Shown here: positions 23,112 to 30,461 of the stretch, piece by piece | Layout: the number at the start of each line of letters is the position of its first letter | Position numbering within the stretch: position 1 is the stretch's first letter | From: an uncultured Eubacteriales bacterium | Lineage (GTDB): Bacteria; Bacillota; Clostridia; Oscillospirales; CAG-382 | Direction: 5' to 3' | DNA: 38,058 bases | Assembly: GCA_934446675.1 (NCBI GenBank) | Contig: CAKSEL010000017.1 | Location: forward strand, 1-38,058 | Notes under the pieces: generated by a model | Told to the model about the DNA's origin: nothing | What the model saw: only the letters and a program-made list of their open reading frames with translations | The model's database searches: none | Made by a program: the position numbers and the translations under genes

Positions 23112-24953
23112 ATGACAAGATGCGCGGAATTTGACGACAAATTCAAGACTCTACCTTCTATGCCGGGCGTTTATCTGATGAAGGACCCGTCGGGCAAAAT
23201 TATCTATGTCGGAAAATCAAAGTGCCTTAAAAACAGGGTGTCGAGTTATTTCAATTCGAGCCACGCGCTGTATCCCAAAACGCAAAAACTGGTTGACAGG
23301 ATTTACGATTTTGACATTATCGTAACTTCAACCGAGGCTGAGGCGCTTATACTCGAAAACGAGCTTATAAAACGCCACAATCCGAAGTACAACATAAAGC
23401 TCAAGGACGCAAAAACATATCCGTACATCAAGATAACAAAAGAGCTTTATCCGAGTCTTGTGCTTGCAAGAACGCGAAACGAGCGCAAAAGCGAATACTT
23501 CGGTCCGTATACCTCAGCCATTGCCGCAAAGGACATTATAAGCACAGTTTCAAAAACTTTCAGGCTTGCGACCTGCGGCAAAAAATTCATCCACGGAAAA
23601 AGGATATGCCGTCCGTGTCTGAATTATCACATAGGACAGTGCTGCGCACCGTGCACGGGCGACATAAGTCCCGAAGAATACGAAGGGCTTTTCAAAGAGG
23701 CTGCGTACTTTCTGAGCGGCAACTACGGTGCGGCAAAGGCGTCTCTTGAAGAAAAGATGTTACGTGCGTCGGAGGAACTGCGTTTTGAGGACGCGGCAAA
23801 ATACCGCGACAGCATAAATAATTTAAAAAGACTTTCGGAAAAGCAGTCCGTGGTATCCTCTCCCAAAAACGAGGAGGACTATTTCGGCTGGTACGATTCG
23901 GACACAATCTCCTGCATTGCCGTACTCAAGGTGCGTTCGGGACTTATCTCGGACAAGGAGTGCATTTTTCTCTCGGTTGACGAGATTACCGACAGCGAGG
24001 CTCTCGGCGACTTTATACTGCGCTACTACGACAACTACGACATGATTCCGAGAAGAATTTTCATCTCTTTCAGTCTTGCCGAAAACGGCGAAAAGGAACT
24101 TTCCGAAACGCTGACGCAGCTATCCGGACACACGGTTGACGTTCACCACCCCGAAAAGGGCGAAAAGCGTTCGCTTTGCGATATTGCAGTCAGCAATGCA
24201 AAAGAGGCGTCGGTTACACGAAACCTCGCGATCCAGCACGATGAAAAGCTGCTCATAAAGATAGCCTCTCTGTTGCAGCTCGAATGTCTGCCCGAAAGAA
24301 TCGAGAGCTACGATATTTCCAACAGCGCAAGCAGCGATATGTATGCCGGAATGATAGTAATAAACGGCACAAAGTTTTCAAAAAGCGATTACAGAACATT
24401 TTCGATAAAGAACCAGGCCATTCAGGACGACTATGCTGCAATGCGCCAGGCTCTTGACAGACGAACCGACCATATAGGCGCGGATGACGACTCGTCAATG
24501 TCAAAGCGTCCCGATCTTATCCTGCTTGACGGCGGTAAAAACCACGTCAGAGTAATAAAAGAGCTTTTTTACAGCAAAGGCATAGACATTCCGGCTTTCG
24601 GCATGGTAAAGGACGACTATCACAAGACGCGGACTCTCACCGACGGCGAATGTGAAATAAGCATAGCCAAGGATCAGTCGGTATTCTCTTTCTTTTACAG
24701 AATACAGGAGGAGGTTCACCGATACACGTTCTCAAAGATGGACGCGTCGCGCCGAAAAAAGGTCAAGACTTCGTCTCTAGCCGACATTCCCGGCATAGGC
24801 GAGGCAAAAGCAAAAGCGCTGCTCTCGCATTTCGGCACGCTAAAAGCCGTAAAACAAGCTTCGATCGACGAGCTTTGCGGCGTCAGCGGTATAAGCCGCG
24901 CCATTGCGGAAAAAATAATACTACACTATTCCGACAAGGAGAAAAAACAATGA
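23112..24953 (+). CDS. uvrC: Excinuclease ABC subunit C
   Basis: The 613-residue nuclease of nucleotide excision repair; it cuts both sides of a lesion marked by UvrAB. GIY-YIG nuclease domain at 17-100 (PGVYLMKDPSGKIIYVGKS, LKNRVSSYF, then TEAEALILENELIK). A UVR motif near 206-242 (EELRFEDAAKYRDSI) binds UvrB. The RNase-H-like endonuclease domain includes YDISNSASSDMYAGMIV and LILLDGGKNHV. Two helix-hairpin-helix motifs close it (SLADIPGIGEAKAKALLSHF, DELCGVSGISRAIAEKI). Normal length and complete. Start ATG after AGGACGATT. The stop overlaps the rsmD start by four bases (ATGA). Confidence 0.97.
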   Translation: MTRCAEFDDKFKTLPSMPGVYLMKDPSGKIIYVGKSKCLKNRVSSYFNSSHALYPKTQKLVDRIYDFDIIVTSTEAEALILENELIKRHNPKYNIKLKDAKTYPYIKITKELYPSLVLARTRNERKSEYFGPYTSAIAAKDIISTVSKTFRLATCGKKFIHGKRICRPCLNYHIGQCCAPCTGDISPEEYEGLFKEAAYFLSGNYGAAKASLEEKMLRASEELRFEDAAKYRDSINNLKRLSEKQSVVSSPKNEEDYFGWYDSDTISCIAVLKVRSGLISDKECIFLSVDEITDSEALGDFILRYYDNYDMIPRRIFISFSLAENGEKELSETLTQLSGHTVDVHHPEKGEKRSLCDIAVSNAKEASVTRNLAIQHDEKLLIKIASLLQLECLPERIESYDISNSASSDMYAGMIVINGTKFSKSDYRTFSIKNQAIQDDYAAMRQALDRRTDHIGADDDSSMSKRPDLILLDGGKNHVRVIKELFYSKGIDIPAFGMVKDDYHKTRTLTDGECEISIAKDQSVFSFFYRIQEEVHRYTFSKMDASRRKKVKTSSLADIPGIGEAKAKALLSHFGTLKAVKQASIDELCGVSGISRAIAEKIILHYSDKEKKQ

Positions 24954-25543
24954 TGAGAATTATTGCCGGCAAGGCAAACAGAAGAAAGCTTGAAACGCTG
25001 CCCGGAGAGGACATCACGCGCCCGACCGCAGAACGCGTAAAAGAAGGATTGTTCAGCGCGATACAATTTGAGCTTGCCGACAAAAAGGTTCTTGATTTAT
25101 TTGCAGGTTCCGGTCAGCTTGCTCTTGAGGCACTTAGCCGCGGAGCACAGAGCGCCGTTCTTATCGACGCAAGCACAGAGGCTGTCGAGATCATAAAGAC
25201 AAACGCAAAAAACACCGACCTTATGAAGCAGTGCAGAATTTCCCGCATGGATTACAGCGAATTTCTCAAGTCCGCAGCGCTCAAAGGCGAAAAATTTGAC
25301 ATTATATTCCTTGATCCGCCGTATGCAAAGGACATGAGAAATGAAATTCTGAAAAAGGTCTCGCGTGCGGAGATATGTGCCGACGGTGCGCTTGTAATAT
25401 GCGAAACGGACAAAGAATTTATGGGCAATGACGAAACCGTCTATGATTTTACGCTCAGAAAGTTATACAGATACGGCAGAGTATACATTACAATGTTAAA
25501 GTACACCGGAAACGGAATTTCGGGAGAGAAAGAAAATGAGTAA
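24950..25543 (+). CDS. rsmD: 16S rRNA (guanine-966-N2)-methyltransferase RsmD
   Basis: A 197-residue SAM-dependent enzyme that methylates G966 in the 30S subunit. N-terminus MMRIIAGKANRRKLETL and TRPTAERVKEGLF are family-typical; the SAM loop is LDLFAGSGQLALEALSRGA and the catalytic motif IV is IIFLDPPYAK. The frame runs on upstream into uvrC, but AAGGAG 8 bases before the ATG at 24950 fixes the start. It overlaps coaD by eight bases. The rsmD-coaD order is common across Firmicutes. Confidence 0.95.
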   Translation: MMRIIAGKANRRKLETLPGEDITRPTAERVKEGLFSAIQFELADKKVLDLFAGSGQLALEALSRGAQSAVLIDASTEAVEIIKTNAKNTDLMKQCRISRMDYSEFLKSAALKGEKFDIIFLDPPYAKDMRNEILKKVSRAEICADGALVICETDKEFMGNDETVYDFTLRKLYRYGRVYITMLKYTGNGISGEKENE

Positions 25544-26021
25544 AGCGCTTATTACGGGAAGTTTTGATCCCATAACTCTCGGTCATCTTGACATTATAGA
25601 AAGATCGGCAAAGATTTTTGACGAAGTTACGGTACTTATCTCAAAAAATGCGTCAAAAGAAAGTTTTCTATGTTCAAAAAGCCGTGCTGCGCTCGCGCTT
25701 GACGCCGTAAAGCATCTCGGCAACGTAAAAGTTGACATCTGCGACGGTCTTGTGACGGCATACGCCGCAAAAAACGGCATTGACGTAATAGTAAGAGGTG
25801 TGCGCAACGGCGCAGACTTTGAATACGAGAACACAATGAGCTTTGCAAACAGGCGGCTTTCGGAAAATCTTTATTCAAAGCCCTGTGAAACGATTTTCAT
25901 GCCTGCCGCAAAGCAATATTCCGACGTAAGCTCCTCTCTTGTGCGTCTTATGATCAAAGAGGGCTGCGATGTCTCGGAGCTTGTTCCGAACAGCGAATTA
26001 CTCAGAAGCTTTTTACAATAA
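25536..26021 (+). CDS. coaD: Phosphopantetheine adenylyltransferase
   Basis: A 161-residue cytoplasmic enzyme making dephospho-CoA from 4'-phosphopantetheine and ATP, the next-to-last step of CoA synthesis. The nucleotidyltransferase site is ALITGSFDPITLGHLDII with the TxGH motif; VIVRGVRNGADFEYE is conserved, and SDVSSSLVRLMIKEGCDVS stands for the ISSTxVR motif. Length is normal. It overlaps the end of rsmD by eight bases; GGGAGAG upstream of the ATG. The next gene is 51 bases on. Confidence 0.97.
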   Translation: MSKALITGSFDPITLGHLDIIERSAKIFDEVTVLISKNASKESFLCSKSRAALALDAVKHLGNVKVDICDGLVTAYAAKNGIDVIVRGVRNGADFEYENTMSFANRRLSENLYSKPCETIFMPAAKQYSDVSSSLVRLMIKEGCDVSELVPNSELLRSFLQ

Positions 26022-26072
26022 TTTTTATCATATCCGCCTTTTACAGCACTTTTTTCAAAAAGGAGAGCAATT

Positions 26073-26927
26073 ATGTATAAGATTTTAAACAAGAAAAGTC
26101 TCAATCCTACCGTAACCATGATGGACATTGAGGCGCCGTTTGTTGCCGCAAAGGCGAAACCCGGTCAGTTCATTATTCTGCGCGTTGACGAAGAGGGAGA
26201 AAGAATCCCGCTTACCATCGCAGGATACGACCGCGAAAACGGTTCGGTAAAGATTATATTCCAGATCGTCGGTGCTACAACCGAGCTTTTAAACCGCAAA
26301 AACGAAGGTGAATACATTGTGGACTTTGTGGGTCCTTTGGGTGTTCCGACAAATCTTGAAGGCTTAAACGACGTCTGTATCGTCGGCGGCGGTGTCGGCT
26401 GTGCAATAGCAATGCCCATTGCAAAAGAGCTTCATTCGCGCGGCTGCAAGGTAACGTCGATCATAGGTTTCCGTTCGGAGGATCTTGTTATACTTGAGGA
26501 CGAATTCAAGGCATGTTCCGACGAGCTTTACGTAATGACCGACGACGGTTCCTACGGCAGACACGGAAACGTATGCGTTCCGCTTAATGAAATGTTTGAA
26601 TCAGGCAAAAAGTTCGACAAGGTCATAACAATAGGTCCGCTTATAATGATGAAATTCGTCGTTGCGGCTACAAAGCCTACCGGCATTCCCTGCGATGTTT
26701 CCATGAACCCGATTATGATAGACGGTACGGGAATGTGCGGCGGCTGCAGACTTACGCTCAACATTGACGGAAAGAAAGTTACGAAATTCGCCTGTGTTGA
26801 CGGTCCGGACTTTGACGGATACGAGGTCGACTTTGACGAGGCTATGTCAAGGGGCGCTATGTACAGGGATTTCGAGAGACACGCTCACGAAGAGGTGTGC
26901 AACCTCTTTAACAAGGAGGTAAAGTAA
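26073..26927 (+). CDS. nfnA: NADH-dependent reduced ferredoxin:NADP oxidoreductase, subunit A
   Basis: A 284-residue flavoprotein like PyrK or the NfnA subunit of Clostridium. An FAD-binding barrel (GQFIILRVDEEGERIPLTIA) is followed by an NAD-binding domain with VCIVGGGVGCAIAMPIAKEL, and a C-terminal [2Fe-2S] site is built by cysteines in GMCGGCRLTL and FACVDGPDFDG. With NfnB directly downstream the pair should form NfnAB, which reversibly couples NADPH oxidation to NAD and ferredoxin reduction by flavin-based electron bifurcation. AAAGGAGAGCAATT precedes the ATG. The two genes are one base apart. Confidence 0.92.
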   Translation: MYKILNKKSLNPTVTMMDIEAPFVAAKAKPGQFIILRVDEEGERIPLTIAGYDRENGSVKIIFQIVGATTELLNRKNEGEYIVDFVGPLGVPTNLEGLNDVCIVGGGVGCAIAMPIAKELHSRGCKVTSIIGFRSEDLVILEDEFKACSDELYVMTDDGSYGRHGNVCVPLNEMFESGKKFDKVITIGPLIMMKFVVAATKPTGIPCDVSMNPIMIDGTGMCGGCRLTLNIDGKKVTKFACVDGPDFDGYEVDFDEAMSRGAMYRDFERHAHEEVCNLFNKEVK

Positions 26928-26928
26928 A

Positions 26929-28347
26929 ATGCCCAACATGAGAAACGACAAAAATCCGATGCCCTGTCAGGAGCCGTCGGTAAGAGCCAAAAATTTTGAC
27001 GAGGTTACAACGGGATATTCCGAAGAGGCTGCGCTTGACGAGGCTCTCAGATGTCTTAACTGCAAAAATCACCCCTGCGTAAACGGCTGTCCCGTAAACA
27101 TTCACATACCCGAGTTTATTCAGAAGATAAAGGACGGAGATTTTGAGGGAGCATATCAGATAATACATCTCACTTCCTCTCTCCCGGCTGTATGCGGCAG
27201 AGTTTGTCCGCAGGAAACACAGTGCGAAAGCAAATGCGTGCGCGGAATCAAGGGCGAGCCTGTCGGCATAGGCAGACTTGAAAGATTTGTTGCGGACTGG
27301 CACAATCTCCATTCGGACGCGCCGGCTCACATTCCCGAATCAAACGGTCACAAGGTTGCGGTTATCGGTTCGGGTCCTTCAGGTCTTACCTGTGCCGGAG
27401 ATCTTGCAAAAAAAGGCTACAAGGTCACTGTTTTCGAGGCTCTGCACACGGCAGGCGGCGTACTTGTATACGGCATTCCGGAGTTCAGACTTCCAAAATC
27501 CATAGTCAAAAAGGAAGTCGAGAACTTAAAGGCTATGGGCGTTGACGTTGAAACAAACATGGTAATCGGCAAAACGCTTACGATCGACGAGCTTTTCGGA
27601 ATGGGCTTTGAGGCGGTATTTATCGGTTCGGGCGCAGGACTTCCGAACTTCATGGGAATTCCCGGCGAAAGCTTAAAGGGCGTTTACAGTGCAAACGAAT
27701 TTCTTACGCGATCCAATCTCATGAAAGCCTACAAGTCAGATCCCGTTACTCCTATCATGAAGGGCGGAAAAGTTGCGGTTGTCGGCGGCGGAAACGTTGC
27801 AATGGACGCGGCGCGCACGGCTCTGCGTCTGGGTGCCGAAAAGGTTTACATTGTTTACAGACGTTCAATGGAGGAACTTCCGGCAAGAAAAGAGGAAGTC
27901 GAGCACGCTATCGAAGAAGGCATAGAATTCATGCTCCTCAACAATCCCGTTGAAATTCTCGGTTACAACAATCCCGACGACAAAAGAGATCCCAAGAACG
28001 GTTTTGTTACCGGCATGAGATGCATCAAAATGGAGCTAGGCGAACCCGACGAAAAGGGCCGCAGACGTCCTGTCGAGATACCCGGCAGCGAATTTACGCT
28101 TGACGTTGACACGGTAGTAATTTCGATAGGAACTTCACCCAATCCGCTTATAAAGTCCACGACAGAAGGACTTGAAGTCAACAAACGCGGCGGCATCATA
28201 GTTGAGGAGGACACCGGAAAGACCACAAAAGACGCGGTATACGCAGGCGGAGATGCCGTTACGGGCGCTGCAACGGTTATTTCGGCTATGGGTGCAGGCA
28301 AGCTTGCGGCAAAGTCCATTGACGAGTATTTAAGCGCCAAGAACTGA
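26929..28347 (+). CDS. nfnB: NADH-dependent reduced ferredoxin:NADP oxidoreductase, subunit B (GltD-like)
   Basis: A 472-residue flavin and iron-sulfur protein, homologous to the small subunit of glutamate synthase. N-terminal [4Fe-4S] sites use cysteines in CLNCKNHPCVNGCPV (about 44-58) and CGRVCPQETQCESKCVRG (about 90-107). An FAD domain has KVAVIGSGPSGLTCAGDLAK and a NADPH domain has KVAVVGGGNVAMDAARTALR and VYIVYRRS. The FAD-closing motif is DAVYAGGDAVTGAATVI. The bifurcating FAD sits in this subunit in known NfnAB. No glutamate synthase large subunit is nearby and nfnA is directly upstream, which supports NfnB over GltD. AAGGAGG lies 9 bases upstream of the ATG. A strong terminator follows. 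Confidence 0.93.
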   Translation: MPNMRNDKNPMPCQEPSVRAKNFDEVTTGYSEEAALDEALRCLNCKNHPCVNGCPVNIHIPEFIQKIKDGDFEGAYQIIHLTSSLPAVCGRVCPQETQCESKCVRGIKGEPVGIGRLERFVADWHNLHSDAPAHIPESNGHKVAVIGSGPSGLTCAGDLAKKGYKVTVFEALHTAGGVLVYGIPEFRLPKSIVKKEVENLKAMGVDVETNMVIGKTLTIDELFGMGFEAVFIGSGAGLPNFMGIPGESLKGVYSANEFLTRSNLMKAYKSDPVTPIMKGGKVAVVGGGNVAMDAARTALRLGAEKVYIVYRRSMEELPARKEEVEHAIEEGIEFMLLNNPVEILGYNNPDDKRDPKNGFVTGMRCIKMELGEPDEKGRRRPVEIPGSEFTLDVDTVVISIGTSPNPLIKSTTEGLEVNKRGGIIVEEDTGKTTKDAVYAGGDAVTGAATVISAMGAGKLAAKSIDEYLSAKN

Positions 28348-28390
28348 AAACCTATAAGCATTTGTTTATAATTAATTCAATAAGACAAAG

Positions 28391-28438
28391 AAAAACACGG
28401 TGCAATCAAGGACTGTTCTCTGCACCGTGTAATTTTTT
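28391..28438. terminator. Bidirectional terminator between nfnB and the MATE gene
   Basis: A perfect 10-bp stem, ACACGGTGCA with TGCACCGTGT, is flanked by AAAAA on the left and TTTTTT on the right, so it works for both convergent genes. Confidence 0.88.
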
Positions 28439-28440
28439 AT

Positions 28441-29919
28441 TTACTTTATAAACTGCGCGTTTTTATTAAGTATATATCCGAAAAGAGGAATCAATAACAC
28501 CGCCGACGCAAGAGTCCATGCGCCGGGATCTCCGAAACACACCGCAGCAAACGCCGCACGTGAGGCTGAAGAATTGACCGCTGCGCCGTTTACAATATCA
28601 GGCAAGAACGAACAAATAAGTATTCTTGACGTAAGTTCCGCAGTACCTGCGCCGAGGACATATCCGACAAGGCACACGCCCTGAACCGCGCTCCTTACGA
28701 CAATAAGAAATCCCAAAACAAAGTACAGTATTATATCTATATAAATATACGTATTTCCGTACATAATAGACTCCGCAGTTACCTTATCTGCGCTCATAAA
28801 TATATACTGGTATGTTCCGCCGACAGACAAAGCAAGTCCTGCGGCAAGGCAGACGGCATATATAACAAGCATTATGACAAGCGACTGGAGCGTACCCTGT
28901 CTTATGCGCTTTTTATCGTTTTTGCCGAGGTTCTGCGCATTGAATCCGAGTATTCCCGACGCAAGTCCGTTGAAGAAAGCCATGAGGAAATTTATAAGCT
29001 TATTTGCCGCGCCAAATCCGTTCTGTGCCGGTGCGCTTTCAAGCATTGTACCTGCCTCTGTTATATCGAATTTTACAACTGCGCCCTGCATTACTATAAT
29101 GCCGACGGCGAGAATGGAAAACTGCATTCCGAGAGGTATTCCCTGCTTTAAATGCGAAATGAGTACGCTTTTTGTAAGCTTAAAATCGCCGGCAGAAAGT
29201 CTCAGATCCTCGTATCTCAAAAACGTATACGCAAGACACCCGGCAAAACTTAAAAGCTGTGCCAGTACCGTCGCAAGCGCAGCGCCGGCAGGTCCCATTC
29301 CGAAAGGAACAAGAAAGAGTATATCCAGTCCGACATTGAGTACCGTTGATATTACAAGGAAGATAAGCGGCGTCACGGAATCTCCGTAGGCTCTCAGCAC
29401 TCCGCAGACGCAGTTATATCCCATCTGTGCGAATATACCCAAGAATATGTAAAAGCAATAATCGTATGCCGCGTTATACACGACGGCATTTTCCTTTGTT
29501 ACGTTTATAACGCCGAGCATTTTAGGAAGCGCCGCAAGCGAAACAGCCGTAAGCACAAGCGAAATTGCAAAGGTAAGCAAAAGCTGTGCCGCAAACGAGC
29601 TTTTTACTCCGCGTTTATCCCGAAGTCCGACGCACTTTGCGGTTATGACGCTGAATCCTGCCGTACAGCCGAACGCAAACTGCAAAAAGATAAACGTCAG
29701 CGCAAAAGTATCGTTTACTCCTGCAACCTCCCAGACGCTCAGTACCTGTCCGCAGATAACGGCGTCGGCAAGCACATATATCTGCTGCAAAAAGTACGAT
29801 AGCATTATCGGAGCCGAATATTTCAGTATAACTTTCCACGGTGTTCCCTGCGTCAGCTCAACGGGCTTTGAAAGCGACCGAAGAAATCCGCTTTTTTTAC
29901 TGTTTACGGCATTGTTCAT
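28441..29919 (-). CDS. MATE-family multidrug or metabolite exporter
   Basis: A 492-residue integral membrane protein of the MATE/MOP family with about twelve helices in two related halves; it exports cationic compounds against a sodium or proton gradient. Features include an N-terminal GTPWKVILKYSAPIMLSYFLQ, LADAVICGQVLSVWEVAGVN, then CVCGVLRAYGDSVTPLIFLV (the first-half loop with a conserved G-D-S/T) and LGMQFSILAVGIIVMQGAVV starting the second half, with FGAANKLINFLMAF after it. An AAGGAGAGGATAAGCCT site precedes the ATG. Substrate unknown. It stands alone, between the nfnB terminator and a pseudogene remnant. Confidence 0.92.
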   Translation of the reverse strand: MNNAVNSKKSGFLRSLSKPVELTQGTPWKVILKYSAPIMLSYFLQQIYVLADAVICGQVLSVWEVAGVNDTFALTFIFLQFAFGCTAGFSVITAKCVGLRDKRGVKSSFAAQLLLTFAISLVLTAVSLAALPKMLGVINVTKENAVVYNAAYDYCFYIFLGIFAQMGYNCVCGVLRAYGDSVTPLIFLVISTVLNVGLDILFLVPFGMGPAGAALATVLAQLLSFAGCLAYTFLRYEDLRLSAGDFKLTKSVLISHLKQGIPLGMQFSILAVGIIVMQGAVVKFDITEAGTMLESAPAQNGFGAANKLINFLMAFFNGLASGILGFNAQNLGKNDKKRIRQGTLQSLVIMLVIYAVCLAAGLALSVGGTYQYIFMSADKVTAESIMYGNTYIYIDIILYFVLGFLIVVRSAVQGVCLVGYVLGAGTAELTSRILICSFLPDIVNGAAVNSSASRAAFAAVCFGDPGAWTLASAVLLIPLFGYILNKNAQFIK

Positions 29920-29950
29920 AGGCTTATCCTCTCCTTGATTTTCTTACGAC

Positions 29951-29980
29951 AGTATAGCGCACGTTTTTTGAAAATGTGCT
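29951..29980 (-). promoter_or_regulatory. Putative MATE promoter -10 with inverted repeat
   Basis: Minus strand TATACT (29951-29956) abuts an imperfect inverted repeat with arms AGCGCA (29956-29961) and TGTGCT (29975-29980). No good -35 is present at 17 bp, so an activator or repressor site is plausible. Confidence 0.35.
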
Positions 29981-30010
29981 AAGGATAAGTAAACAAAAGT
30001 AACCGTTTTT

Positions 30011-30172
30011 TTAATTTTTATGACATCCGAGATACCTGAACACTCGTCTCTTATATTCGTCATACCGCTCTCCAAAGGTTTCATGCATATACTTTTCTTC
30101 TTGAAGTATCTGAAGGTGCAGCATAACCGCGGCAAACAGCGAGAATACTGCGTTTATCGGATTAATTTCGGC
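30011..30172 (-). pseudogene. C-terminal remnant of an isoprenylcysteine carboxyl methyltransferase-like gene
   Basis: Reading the minus strand from 30172 to the stop at 30011-30013 gives a 53-codon open frame without a usable start near its left end. It contains VFSLFAAVMLHLQILQEEKY then MHETFGERYDEYKRRVFRYL. This is the C-terminus of the ICMT/phospholipid methyltransferase family, where E-E-x-x-L-x-x-x-F-G-x-x-Y-x-x-Y-x-x-x-V-x-R-Y ends the protein. The rest of the gene is missing: a stop codon and then the copA terminator lie just upstream. So this is a truncated relic. It fills most of the 338-base gap between the MATE and copA genes; the rest holds a terminator and the MATE promoter region. 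Confidence 0.65.
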
Positions 30173-30202
30173 TTAGAATAAATTTGCAATGGCGTATCAT
30201 AC

Positions 30203-30236
30203 AAAAAAACCGTGCCGAAAAAATCTTCCGACACGG
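30203..30236 (-). terminator. Terminator of the csoR-copA operon
   Basis: An 11-bp stem (CCGTGTCGGAA with TTTCGGCACGG, two wobbles) is followed by seven T on the minus strand, 21 bases after the copA stop. Confidence 0.88.
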
Positions 30237-30257
30237 CAAAAACTATATGCATTTTTT

Positions 30258-30461
30258 TCAGCCGACAACCTTATATCCGTTATCCTCTATTGTCTTTGCG
30301 ATAAGTTCTTTACTTACGTTTCCGTCTGTCTTTACGGCAACGCTCTTCTTTTCATGCGACGCCTCGGCGCTTACTACGCCGTCCAGTGCCTCAAGTGCCT
30401 TTTTTACGGTTGCCTCGCAGTGCGGACACATCATTCCTTCGACTTTAAGTGTGATCTCCAT
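30258..30461 (-). CDS. copZ: CopZ-like copper chaperone encoded as an internal start in copA
   Basis: The last 67 codons of copA form a whole heavy-metal-associated domain (MEITLKVEGM then MCPHCEATVKKALEAL, Cu site C-P-H-C). They begin with an ATG preceded by GGAGG at 8 bases, an ideal ribosome binding site, in the stretch that reads as NNNKTEEKT in the fusion. So a free CopZ chaperone may be made besides the fused form. This is inferred from the signal; the same frame is certainly open through from copA. Confidence 0.6.
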   Translation of the reverse strand: MEITLKVEGMMCPHCEATVKKALEALDGVVSAEASHEKKSVAVKTDGNVSKELIAKTIEDNGYKVVG

